The translations under genes were made by a program, and so were the position numbers. The notes beneath the pieces were generated by a model. That model was given only the letters and a program-made list of their open reading frames with translations. It was not told the DNA's origin and made no database searches. A stretch of 64,000 nucleotides of DNA from Argyresthia goedartella (lineage: Eukaryota; Arthropoda; Insecta; Lepidoptera; Argyresthiidae), in NCBI GenBank assembly GCA_949825045.1, contig OX463807.1, positions 13,913,501 through 13,977,500 of the forward strand, written 5' to 3'. Below, piece after piece: positions 31,943 through 42,023 of the stretch. Numbering within the stretch: position 1 is the stretch's first letter; the number at the start of each line of letters is the position of its first letter.

Positions 31943-31980
31943 CTTGACATATAGTTGCTACAAATTATGTTAGATGCATG

Positions 31981-32202
31981 ACAGTCAATAACACTTCAAT
32001 AGTTGCAACGAACACAAAACACACAAACACAAAGTAGGTCACGGATTAGTTGAGTAGAGAATTTATATTATAATTTCTTTATTCACATGCACACGTCCGA
32101 AACGTGCGAGCGCGCCAGAATGATGATAAGAGAATACATTGGTATAAGTGAGTAGTGTGGATGTATCGTTGCATCTAGATGTGTGCGCATGTGGATATGT
32201 AA
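31981..32202. other. LINE E 5' flank and short intergenic DNA
   Basis: It may include the LINE E leader. The left end of the GT-rich locus begins near 32180. No gene is seen. Confidence 0.4.
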
Positions 32203-32260
32203 GTGTGTATGTGTGTGTGTGTGTATGTGTATGTGTGTGTGTGTGTATGTGTGTGTGTGT
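32203..32260. repeat. (TG)n microsatellite, left tract
   Basis: An imperfect run of TG with occasional TATG units, ending directly at the LINE F fragment. Confidence 0.95.
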
Positions 32261-32479
32261 AGGGCCTTCATCAGGGACATTGGGCGTCGCTTGAGGGACC
32301 GAGGCCATGACTACCGCTCCGGAGCGTTCCTGGTGCAAAGGGTCTCACTTGCTGTGCAGCGCGGCAACGCTGCCAGCGTAATCGGTACCTTTGGTCCGGG
32401 AGCGTTCTGGGGTGGTTTATTTGTGTAATTTTATGTATTTTAGATTTATTTATTATTTAAGTAGGTTATTATTATTTGG
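32261..32479 (+). pseudogene. 5'-truncated copy of LINE F
   Basis: From AGGGCCTTCATCAGGG to ATTATTATTTGG this is nearly identical to the last 55 codons and first 3' UTR bases of LINE F (36275-36494). It encodes IRDIGRRLRDRGHDYRSGAF to the same stop. TG repeats flank it on both sides. Unlike LINE F it lacks the last 95 or so bases of the 3' UTR. Confidence 0.9.
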
Positions 32480-32484
32480 CTAAG

Positions 32485-32590
32485 GTGTGTGTGTGTGTGT
32501 GTGTGTGTGAGCGTGTATGTATGTAAGTGCGAGGGTGTATTTGTGTGTGTTTAGGGAGTGTGTGAGTGTATATATGATGTGTATGTATGA
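32485..32590. repeat. (TG)n and TG-rich tract between the two LINE F copies
   Basis: About 12 pure TG units (32485-32508), then degenerate TG-rich sequence up to GGGGGCGCTGCG, where the leader of the long LINE F copy seems to begin. Confidence 0.85.
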
Positions 32591-33043
32591 GGGGGCGCTG
32601 CGATGTAAACAAGCAGTTTGAAGACGATCTACATCTTAATCAAATTTAAAATAGAATTCGTGTAAATATACCTGGATTATTTTTTTTTGACTTAAAGAAC
32701 AAGTGACAATTGACCTACAGGAGTGTTATCACAACCTGAGAAGTGACAATTCATCAAAACAGTGACAAGGACGCCAAGCGGTTTCAAGCGACAATAAATC
32801 AACAAACTAAACGACACAAAACGCTCAGGCGGGCTAGTGCACCCATTTGCTTTGTCGTGCGTGGTTTCTTCAAGAAGAACAGTGATTTTCAGTCGAGTAT
32901 CAGTGAAAAATCTACATTCAGTGTGAACGTTCATACGGCACAGTAGCTGTCAAGCGAAAATATTATGCCAACTCGAAGTACCGCTCATTTATGAAATAAA
33001 AAACGCTGCATCGATACTTCTATTTCGCCAAGAAATCGCACAA

Positions 33044-33122
33044 CGTTGGTGGCTCAGCGGGCCTCGCTCTCGGCCGAGATCAAATACAACGAAGAGGTTG
33101 CTCTGGTTCGAAACCCGTCTAA
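33044..33122 (+). ncRNA. tRNA-like segment in the LINE F leader
   Basis: A box TGGCTCAGCGGG at 33050-33061 and B box GGTTCGAAACC at 33105-33115 are spaced as in tRNA genes. The ends pair for only about five bases and no clear anticodon arm forms, so I do not call a working tRNA. It may be a tRNA-derived promoter or the head of an inserted SINE. Confidence 0.45.
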
Positions 33123-33559
33123 CTTAGAAAGTATTTATATAATTTTTTCATTTTTTTTTTGCTTTGTTTTAGAATTAGATTTTTAATTCTTTTATTTTTT
33201 GATTTTGTGACTATTTTAATTTTATGTTTTATGACAAACATTTTTTGATTGATATTTATTTTTTCTCTATGTTTTAAGTATGTAGTTGACATTGGAATCA
33301 CTTATGTTTTGTTGTAAGTACAATTAATTTAATGTTTGATATTGTTTGATAATAATTAATAGTGTTATAATAACAATAAATAGTATTAGGGATATTTATG
33401 ACTGAATTGAATGCGGATTATTTAAGCTATATTTGACATTATTATTGACTGTAGATTTCTAATTAATTTATTTGGCAAAAATGTAATTATTATTATTATT
33501 TACTACTATGGTGGAAATTTTTAAATGTGTGTTGGAAAATAGAAATGTAGTAGGCAAGT

Positions 33560-36442
33560 ATGAGTGTAACTAAGGCAACATGTCCTCATTGCCCCGGTTC
33601 CACAAGGGAATTTATTGTTCCGCGTGGTTTGAAGTCTCACATTGGGCAGGTGCACAAAAATATTGTTCGACCGCAACAGTCACAGCGACGGGGCGGTAAT
33701 GCGCCTGCAGATGTCGCTGGCATTTCGCCTGCTGATGTGGTCGGTAGTTCGCCACCGCCGACGCTCAGTGATTTGCCTTCCTTGAGAAGAAATGTCCGAG
33801 TTCTAAAACACGTCCCCAAGGGGGCCAGAAGTCTGGCCGCAGGGAAGTTGTCGGAGCTTATTGAGAGGTGTGTGGAGACTAATGAGACCAATGATTGGCA
33901 GGATCTCCTAAGCTTTGCTTATTCATGCCTCCGGGTTCCTTTGTCCGATGAAAAGGGCCGGTCTCTTACCAGTAAGGTAAAAGACAACATTACAGCTAGT
34001 TATCTGGGCGGCCTTCAGTCATCGGATGTCTATTCAAGGAAGGGAGGTAATATTGGCCAGCGTGCTTTTTACAAGTACGTCGAGTCCAAGGTTCACGATG
34101 GCGACCTTGGCGGTGCTGTTCGGATCCTCCTGTCTGACTGCTCTGTGGCAGATGACAGTGAGGAGACTTTGGAGCCCCTGCGGCGAAAGCAACCGCCATC
34201 GTCACGTGACCTCCACTTCCCTCCGGAACCCGCCCTCTCAAGCGAAACATTGGCGGTTGAAGCGGCTGACGTGTTGGAGGCAATCACGTCTTTCAATAGC
34301 GGGTCCGCAGCGGGCTGGGATGGGATCCGCCCCGACATACTGAAGGAGTTGATTTCAGTGGCGGCTGGGGATAGCGGTGCGACTCTCCTGCGTTCACTAG
34401 TTAATTTAGTGAACTTTATGCTCAAGGGAATGGTCAATAGGGAAGTGTGCCCTTTTCTTTATGGCGCTTCCCTATGTGCTCTGCATAAGAAGGGCGGGGG
34501 GATTCGTCCCATAGCAGTGGGGAGTGTCCTTCGGCGCTTAGTGGCCAAACTCGTATGCAGGGCAGCCAGGGGAGTCGCATCATCTATTCTTCAGCCGCAG
34601 CAGTTGGGGTTCGGAGTACCTTTAGGTTGCGATGCCGCAATCCACGCCACCCGAGCGTTTTTGTTCGATCGGGAAAACTCCGACAGCGTCATTGTGAAGG
34701 TTGACCTCCAGAATGCATTCAATACAGTTGAGCGAGACGTCATTCTGGGAAAGGTCAACGAACTGGTTCCGTCCCTCTATCCGTTCCTCCACCAGTGTTA
34801 CTCAAGCCCAACCAACCTGTATTTTGGTGAAAATCTGGTGGAGTCGCGGGTGGGTGCGCAACAGGGTGACCCCCTCGGCCCACTGCTATTCAGCTTGGCC
34901 ATCCACGACGTTGTTAAATCATTGAGTTCCCCTTTGAACGTCTGGTACTTAGACGATGGTACCATCGGGGGACCACTAGAGACAGTTGTGGCTGATTTGA
35001 AAACGGTTATCAGTGGCCTAGGGGACTTGGGTCTCCGCCTGAACTCAAAGAAGTGTGAGGTGTTTTCTTCCTCTGGTGACTTGGCACAAGGTTCCAGAGC
35101 TAAGCTGGAGGAATTGATGCCGGGGCTGAAAGTTCTTGATAAACCTGATTTCACTCTGTTAGGTGCGCCCATTTTTCCGGAAGGCGTGCCGGGGGTTCTG
35201 CGAGGAAAGTTGAAGGCCCTGGCTGGGGCTAAGCCACATCTCAAGGAGTTGTCTGCGCATGTGGCTCTTACTATTCTCAGGAGTTGTCTGTCTCAGCCAA
35301 GGTTAACCTATACTTTGCGAACTGCTCCAGTTTGGCTGTGCCGAGGGGAGACAGACGCTTATGACGAGGCGTTGAAGTGTCTTTTGGAGACTATTTTAAA
35401 CGTTAATATGTCTCCCTCTCAGTGGTCGCAGGCAGCGATGCCTATACGGTTTGGTGGTCTCGGCGTTCGTCGCCTTCGGGACACGGAACTCCCCGCCTTC
35501 TTAGCCTCTTCGCGAGGGGTGTTGGAGCTTGTCACTCGTATTTTGAATATTAATGGTGACGGGTTCAGCATCCCATTTGCGGACGAGGCTCTTCAGCTGT
35601 GGCGGGTACGTTGCCCGGCGGGAGACGTTCCGGAGAAGCCAGGCGTGCAGCGCTCCTGGGATGAGGAGATATGTAAGTCGACACTTGACGGGTTGTTGGG
35701 GCAGTCCTCGGGAGCGGAGCTTGCTCGTCTGCGCGCGATTTCCCAGCCGGAATCTGGTGCTTGGCTGCATGCGTTGCCGTCTCCTCATTTAGGCACCCAT
35801 CTAGATGACAACTCCCTGCGCGTGGCCGTGGCGCTTTGGTTGGGATGTAGCATTTGCGAGCCACACCGCTGTGTTTGCGGTGTATCAGTCGATTCGCTGG
35901 GGCGTCACGGACTACACTGCGTCAAAAGTGCAGGGAGGCAGTCTCGTCATCACTCCATCAATGACATCGTCCGGAGGGCTCTCGTCTCGGCTAACATACC
36001 GGCGGTTCTTGAGCCGCCTGGTTTGTGTCGCAGTGACGGGAAACGTCCGGACGGTGTCACTTTGATACCTTGGGAGAGGGGCCGTAGCCTTTTGTGGGAT
36101 GCGACGTGCGTGTGCACTTTCGCGGCATCTCATATAGGCTCCACCATGCAGACTGCTGGTGCGGCTGCGGAGTCGGCGGCGCGGCAGAAATGCGTTAAGT
36201 ACGCACAGCTGATGGGGAGTTATTGGTTTGTTCCATTGGCCGTCGAGACCACGGGGGTGTGGGGATCGCAGGGTAGGGCCTTAATTAGGGACATTGGGCG
36301 TCGCTTGAGGGACCGAGGCCATGACTACCGCTCCGGAGCGTTCCTGGTGCAAAGGGTCTCACTTGCTGTGCAGCGCGGCAACGCTGCCAGCGTAATGGGT
36401 ACCTTTGGTCCGGGAGCGTTCTGGGGTGGTTTATTTGTGTAG
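33560..36442 (+). CDS. LINE F ORF: zinc finger, reverse transcriptase, REL endonuclease
   Basis: The ATG at 33560 opens 960 residues with no stop. A C2H2 finger is at C8, C11, H27 and H32 (target-DNA binding). The reverse transcriptase runs from about 230 to 600: SGSAAGWDGIRPDIL, GGIRPIAVGSVLRRLVAK, VKVDLQNAFNTVERD, GAQQGDPLGPLLF, and WYLDDG with YLDD at 463-466 in place of the usual F/YADD. At the C-terminus are a C771, C773, H783, C787 knuckle, RHHSIND at 796-802 and PD at 830-831 with WD at 846-847. These form the zinc and PD-(D/E)XK layout of restriction-like LINE endonucleases. Target-primed insertion of the element RNA is the expected role. The clade is unresolved. Confidence 0.88.
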   Translation: MSVTKATCPHCPGSTREFIVPRGLKSHIGQVHKNIVRPQQSQRRGGNAPADVAGISPADVVGSSPPPTLSDLPSLRRNVRVLKHVPKGARSLAAGKLSELIERCVETNETNDWQDLLSFAYSCLRVPLSDEKGRSLTSKVKDNITASYLGGLQSSDVYSRKGGNIGQRAFYKYVESKVHDGDLGGAVRILLSDCSVADDSEETLEPLRRKQPPSSRDLHFPPEPALSSETLAVEAADVLEAITSFNSGSAAGWDGIRPDILKELISVAAGDSGATLLRSLVNLVNFMLKGMVNREVCPFLYGASLCALHKKGGGIRPIAVGSVLRRLVAKLVCRAARGVASSILQPQQLGFGVPLGCDAAIHATRAFLFDRENSDSVIVKVDLQNAFNTVERDVILGKVNELVPSLYPFLHQCYSSPTNLYFGENLVESRVGAQQGDPLGPLLFSLAIHDVVKSLSSPLNVWYLDDGTIGGPLETVVADLKTVISGLGDLGLRLNSKKCEVFSSSGDLAQGSRAKLEELMPGLKVLDKPDFTLLGAPIFPEGVPGVLRGKLKALAGAKPHLKELSAHVALTILRSCLSQPRLTYTLRTAPVWLCRGETDAYDEALKCLLETILNVNMSPSQWSQAAMPIRFGGLGVRRLRDTELPAFLASSRGVLELVTRILNINGDGFSIPFADEALQLWRVRCPAGDVPEKPGVQRSWDEEICKSTLDGLLGQSSGAELARLRAISQPESGAWLHALPSPHLGTHLDDNSLRVAVALWLGCSICEPHRCVCGVSVDSLGRHGLHCVKSAGRQSRHHSINDIVRRALVSANIPAVLEPPGLCRSDGKRPDGVTLIPWERGRSLLWDATCVCTFAASHIGSTMQTAGAAAESAARQKCVKYAQLMGSYWFVPLAVETTGVWGSQGRALIRDIGRRLRDRGHDYRSGAFLVQRVSLAVQRGNAASVMGTFGPGAFWGGLFV

Positions 36443-36589
36443 TTTTATGTATTTTAGATTTATTTATTATTTAAGTAGGTTATTATTATTTGGAAGTATA
36501 TAATTTTTAAGTTGTTTCCCGGTTACTTAGAACTTGAATGTAATGTGACATATGTAAAGAGATAAATTAAGCCAATAAAAAATTTATGA

Positions 36590-36650
36590 TGTGTGTGTGT
36601 TTATGTGTGGTGTGTGAGGGTCTATGTGTGTTTGCTTATTTGTGGTTTAG
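36590..36650. repeat. TG-rich tract right of LINE F
   Basis: TGTGTGTGTGTTTATGTGTGG and further TG-rich sequence begin at the LINE F 3' end and reach the tail of LINE C. Confidence 0.9.
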
Positions 36651-36674
36651 GTGTTATATAAAGTAATGTTGATG

Positions 36675-38135
36675 TTACCCGACCACGTTCAAAAGTTCTT
36701 CGGTTTGATCGTAGTCAAGTAATATCAGCCACTTCATAAGTGCATGTTTTAATTCATTCCTATTTTTCGTATACATTTCTAATGCTTTACTTATTTTATT
36801 GTATAAATGGGGACCAAGAAAGCACATAAACCTTTTAGCAAAAAATGTTTTTAACCTTACAGTTTCAAAAACCAAATCCTTACGACGGATTCCATCTAGA
36901 TTTAATTTAGTCATTAAATTCAGCTCCTTATGCTTTTGGGAAATGGCTTGGGAAATGAAAAGCTGCCTAACGGTGAGCACCTGACAATCTTGGTATAGTT
37001 GTGTCGTTGGATAGAGGTATGGTAGGGAGTAGCTCACCTTCAGCACAGCTCTTTGGGCCCTTTCTAGTGGCAGTAATATAGATTTACACGCTCCACCCCA
37101 TGTAGTTATACAGTATGTCAGTAAAGACTGGCACAGGGAGATATACAACATCTTTATAATAGGCGTGCTAGCTATATGTCTTATGTTTTTAAACAATGCG
37201 ATCAGTCTACGAATGCGTTGGGTTTGCAGTTTAATGTGTAGCTTAAAAGAGAGATGATCATCTATAATAATACCTAGATATTTGATGTGTGAAACCCTTT
37301 CAAGTTTTGAGCAGTCGCAATAGTTTGTCACATTTTGTAGGTGCTGCGAGTTAGACTGACAATCCATATACACTTTTATATCCCTAGACTCAAATGACAC
37401 TTTTGTATTACGTATACTAAATGCCAGGTATTTGGTTTTGTCAGAATTTAGCGTCAGCAGATTATTTCTAAGCCAATCATTGATTTTGTCAAAACCTATC
37501 TGAGCCGATTGAAACACTTTGTCCCAGGTTGCCTCGCAAAATAATAATGCTGTGTCATCTGCAAATGTTATAATTTTGCCATTTTTGAGGGATGATTGAC
37601 ACAAGTCATTTATATATACAAGAAACAGCGTCGGTCCGAGAATGCTTCCTTGTGGAACTCCATAGTTAATCGGTAAGGGATCACTAACATACTCGCCAAT
37701 TTTAACACTCTGTGTTCTCTCACTGAGGTAACTTGTGAAGAGTTGCAAGTTGTAAGTTGTGAAAGTGGCAGACCTCGGACACCCATGTGCTCAAGCTTGT
37801 CTAGTAGTAGCGGGACCGAAACGGTATCGAAGGCTTTGGCCAATTCCAGGAATATTGTCAGACATTTTTTTCCTGTATCTAAGCCATCTACTATGTAGTT
37901 TGTAAGTTGTGACACCGCATCCGTCGTGCTCTTTCCTGTCCTGAAGCCAAATTGGTTTTCTGATATTAGTTTATTTTTCTCAAGGAAATCTATCAACGAT
38001 CTATTTATTATACGCTAAAGAACTTTAGATAAAATAGGCAGAATTGAGATGGGTCTATAGTTATTTACAACTGTTTTCTCACCGCTCTTATGAATTGGGA
38101 TTATAACTGATTTTTTAAAAGCTGCGGGAAATATT
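36675..38135 (-). pseudogene. LINE C ORF2, reverse transcriptase part
   Basis: In minus-strand order: FPAAFKKSVIIPIHKSG, NNYRPISILPILSKVL with a stop near 38017, ENQFGFRTGKSTTDAV, FLELAKAFDTVSVPLLLDKL, a frame change near 37745, GVPQGSILGPTLFLVYIND, FADD, HIKYLGIIIDDHLSF, and the C-terminal FLGPHLYNKI and LLDYDQTEELL, with a final stop at 36675. The order of reverse transcriptase blocks is complete from the third block on. One stop and one or two frameshifts inactivate it. Confidence 0.88.
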
Positions 38136-38503
38136 ATATAAATATAGAAATATTTATTTAAAAAATAAAAATAAGCAGGTTTCCAAAAGAACATTAATAA
38201 AGAAATAAAAACCTTAAACGCTACAAGTATGATTAACTGTGGCCCCACACTAGGCAGAGCCTGTATCGTGGGTACCATAATTATGATTCACAGATAGGAG
38301 ATGGGAGTTCAGCGTGGGTACAATTTAATTATTAAGGACACAAAAACAACAGGAAAGAGTGGGTATTATAACCGAAAATATAAACAAAAAGATAAAACAC
38401 AGACTAACAAAACAAAGACAGTACATTATTTTAAAACTTAAGAGTACTACAGCATATAATCATGTGGGACATATCGACAGTATTTGCATAATGACGAAAA
38501 TTC

Positions 38504-41441
38504 CTATTGAAGGACTCCTAAGACCATTTCAGTGGTATCGTATGTGAGGGATAGAAGCCATTTTTGACACTTACGTTTGACTTCAAAACTACTACAATTT
38601 CTAAAGTTACAAAAACTGTTGGCCTTGTTGTACATGTAAGGATGAAGAAAATCAGGGAATCTTTGCGCAAAGGTAGTGTGGACAGCGTTAATAGGAACCT
38701 TGTAGGTCCGTTTCATTAGAAGTTTGTTGTATACAGGAGAGTTAGTTATATTTTTATGAACTAAAATAACAGACCTCAGAATAAACAGCCTACGGATACT
38801 AAGTATATCATTTTCACCATGTATTAGATCAGTGGGGTAGTTTTTTGGTTTCCTAGACATAACTTTCAATACCGAACGTTGAGCTCGCTCTGCGTCTATT
38901 AAGATTGTCTTACTACATCCACCCCATACCGAAATACAGTAGGTAAGAATCGACTCACATATAGCCGTATACACTCCCTTTAGGAGTCCATAGTCGGCAC
39001 AGTTTCGCAATTGTTTCATGTTGTAAATAATTTTACGGAGTCTGGCTGTCAATTCTTTTATATGGTCTCTAAAGTTCAGATTTTTGTCAAGTATTATGCC
39101 TAGGTATTTAATCGATGTAGTATTTTGTATCTCAGGACATTGACATTGGGTAGAGATATTTCCGCATTTGTGAACTTTAATGTTGGGCAACGCTGGTGGC
39201 CCGCAGGCCTCGGTCTTATAAAAGCACAGGTACTTAGTTTTTGCAGTGTTCAGAGTAAGCAAGTTTTTTCGTAACCATGTTGCTACCTTGGACATACCGT
39301 TTTCAGCACTAGCAAAGACATTATTCCAGGAGGTATCGTTAATAATTATGGCGGTGTCATCAGCATAGCAAAATAGGTCAGCTTTGGGTAGATTTATATA
39401 TATGTCATTAATGTACATTAAGAAAAGAGCGGGGCCTAAGATACTGCCCTGTGGAACACCAAAGCTAACAGGTTCAAGTGGGATAATATGTGTGCCCACT
39501 TTTAGACATTGGAGTCTATTTGTGAGGTAGCTTTTAAACCAAGCAAGAACAGTACCTCGAATCCCCATGTTATGTAGTTTGTTTAGCAGTATGGGTGTAG
39601 AGACCTTATCAAACGCCTTTGCCAGATCAAGGAAGACACCAATGCAGGGCCTACCTTCATCTAGCAAGGTACATACACGTCTCACTAGTGAACTTACTGC
39701 GTCCTCAGTCGAGATACCCTTCCTAAAACCGAATTGACGGTGGTAGAGCAAACTGTTTTGTTCCAAAAAACTAATTAGCCTTTTGTTAACTACCTTTTCC
39801 AGTAATTTGGAGAAAGTAGGAAGTAACGAGATCGGACGGTAATTAGAGGGTTCATCTTTTGGCCCTGCTTTATGGATTGGGCAAACCAAAGCTGTTTTCC
39901 AGACCTCTGGGAATTCACCCGTTGACATACTAAGATTAATTATATGGGTCAGAGGTTTTATCACAAAGTATAATAGTCTCTTGACGATGCTATTGCTAGT
40001 GTCATCTATTCCTGGTGCACTACTAGAGGAGAGACGTTGAATCATGCATGTGAGTTCTACACTATCAGTCGGTTGTAAAAATATGGAGTGACCATTTGTT
40101 TGCTGATTTGACGTTTTTGATGCAAGACTTTCTTCGGATTCATTGGTATCGTTTAAAATATTTGTGGCTAAGTGTTTACCTACGTTACCAAAGTACTTAT
40201 TACATTTTCTCAGAGAGGAAATAGGATCATTGGAGATATTCAAAAGTTCATTGGCTATAGGGTTTTTTGTTTTTGATTGATATGTCTTTGATACAACTCC
40301 AGAGCTTCTTGGGGTCATTTTTGTTTTCTTCCAGTGCTTTCGACTCGTATTCACGTTTTAGATTGTATAAAAGATTATTGCAGTAGTTTCTATAACGAGA
40401 ATAAGTCACCTTCAAAACATCGTTGTTGGGGTTTTTTCGCAATTTGTAATGCAATGCATCGCGATTTTTCATGCATTTCATTAAACCTGGTGTTATCCAT
40501 GGTTTTAGATTAATCTTGGATCTACTTATTTTACCATGTTTTGTGTTTTTCGCAACAATATCAGAGATGATTTTAGAAAAAGATTTGGTGGCCACCTCGA
40601 CCGATGTTTCAGTCATCACCGCAGACCAGTCGATGTTTTTTATTTCGATTTCGATTGCTTCATAGTCTACCTTCAACCGTGTTCTGGGTACTGGGTCAGA
40701 TTTGACAGCAGCCTCAATTTCTATCATTGCTAAGTCGTGATCGGTTATATCTGTTTTGCAAACGATCGCCTGTGCCTTAAGAAATGATGATAAAAATATA
40801 TGGTCCAAACAAGCAGTTAACCGAGTTGGCTCTGTTATAGCTGGTAGCAATTCACTCTCAGCCATCACACAAAGATACTCCGATCGCTTATATCTTACAT
40901 CGTCAGAAAGCAAATCTATATTGACATCACCTGCCAGAATTACCGGATGTTTGTCCTTATTAATGTTAACAAGAAGATCGTGCAGAGAGTCAAGAAAAAT
41001 AAGAGGAGTATCCGCGGGCGATCGGTAGATTGCAACGACAGATGCGTTCCCAGGCAGTTCCAGTACAATGCAATTTGCGCCAATGAATTCAGGTTCGGAC
41101 ATAGTTGCGCTAAGGACATTCCTTACATATATAACAACACCCCCAGACTTGTTAATGAATCTAGCAGATTTGTAAACTGTGTATCCATCTAACGTTCCCA
41201 CCAGTGTGTTCTCGCGAAGCCAACACTCAGTGAGTATAATGATATCAAACTCAATGTTAAGTCTCCTAAGTAAAACTTGAAATTCGTCGAAATGCAAATA
41301 TATATTGCGTATATTATAAGTCAATATTTTCAGTTTTGAGTTATCGTGAAAGAAGCTCTCACATTCTTCAGGCAGATTTAATGAATGGCACTTGATTACA
41401 AGAGTATTATCCAGATCATTTGCTAGTTCGACTTTATCCAT
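38504..41441 (-). pseudogene. LINE B ORF2: endonuclease-reverse transcriptase, one frameshift
   Basis: The ATG at 41441 opens a 397-codon frame: LKILTYNIRNI, DIIILTECWL, GGVVIYVRNVL, VILAGDVNIDL, ACLDHIFLSS and TDITDHDLAMIEI (the whole APE endonuclease), then the linker LKPWITPGLMKCMKNRD. Near 40260-40280, at a run of A and T, the frame shifts. The second frame runs to a stop at 38504: SSAPGIDDTSN, NYRPISLLPTFSKLLE, RQFGFRKGISTEDAV, FLDLAKAFDKVS, GVPQGSILGPALFLMYINDI, YADD, IKYLGIILDKNLNF and the closing LLSLTYDTTEMVL. A single indel separates it from an intact ORF of about 980 residues. Confidence 0.9.
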
Positions 41442-41701
41442 AGTCAGATATGGTAAAAATTGAGTGGCGGAGTGGGTTTGTTACTACCATGTTTAATGTG
41501 AGAGTCTTATGATTTACACTGTGGGAATAATATGTCGAACAGTGATTAGCTGTTGTAATAGGTTTTTGTAAGCTATATGTTTGAATCATTAATGAAAATA
41601 TATAATTATTTAGTACTATATAAATGGAGTCACTCAATTGTTGAAGGGTGTGCACTGGAACCGGTTTATGCATGTGCAGTGTCGGCGGCGGCGGTGGGGA
41701 G

Positions 41702-42023
41702 CTATCCAGTGATGCTATCGAGTTGTTGTTGCGACAGTATGCGGATCGCGGGTTTTCCGTCTTGCTTGCGGATATAAATTGAGCCTTGGGTACACCAGCA
41801 GTAGAAGAAGTTGTGTAATTTGGTTGCATCCCTAGCCTTCCGAAATAACTGTCTGTTTGTTTTGGTCAAGCGTTCGTTATAAAAGATTTTCAGTGGTGGT
41901 CCCGCTATCTCAAGGTCCGCGCTAGTTATGTTGCGTCTGGTCTTAGCGGCGGCGGAGAGGAATTGATCGCAGGTTGACTTTCGTAGCAGTCGTACAACAA
42001 CCGGGCGGGGCAGTGCGGGTTTG
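41702..42023 (-). pseudogene. LINE B ORF1, C-terminal part
   Basis: The minus-strand frame opens at the truncation point with PALPRPVVVRLLRKSTCDQF and continues NITSADLEIAGPPLKIFYNE, RLTKTNRQLFRKARD and IYIRKQDGKPAIRIL to a TAG at 41702-41704. NERLT-NR-LF-AR followed by I-RK-G-A-RI is the C-terminal domain of FP25K-like LINE ORF1 proteins. There are no breaks in the remaining part. The N-terminus was lost by 5' truncation. Confidence 0.75.

Larger units (their letters stand above)
29918..31980 (-). mobile_element. LINE E: internally deleted LINE
   Basis: A minus-strand element. ORF1 is complete at 30704-31942 and followed within 120 bases by only the last part of ORF2 (30244-30588). It ends with a 3' untranslated region and a tail of TTA repeats (the AAT run at 29918-29944 on the plus strand). 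Endonuclease and most of the reverse transcriptase are missing between them. The simplest reading is one element with a large internal deletion. Two adjacent fragments are also possible. Confidence 0.7.
32591..36589 (+). mobile_element. LINE F: near full-length LINE with restriction-like endonuclease
   Basis: Leader of about 970 bases, one intact 960-residue ORF, and a 3' UTR of about 150 bases ending AATAAAAAATTTATGA. TG-rich sequence lies directly outside both ends. The layout (single ORF, N-terminal zinc finger, central reverse transcriptase, C-terminal endonuclease) is that of the R2-like group, which lacks the APE domain. I take the 5' border from the end of TG-rich sequence, so it is approximate. 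Confidence 0.8.
38136..42023 (-). mobile_element. LINE B: 5'-truncated LINE inside LINE C
   Basis: A minus-strand LINE of 3.9 kb: the C-terminal part of ORF1, a 260-base gap, full-length ORF2 with one frameshift, and a 3' UTR of about 370 bases ending in AT-rich sequence. It lies exactly between the halves of LINE C and in the same orientation. Truncation inside ORF1 is the usual 5' truncation of LINE insertions. Confidence 0.88.

Noticed and set aside
32063..32338. Threonine/histidine-rich frames
   Set aside because: They are translations of the TG/CA microsatellite.
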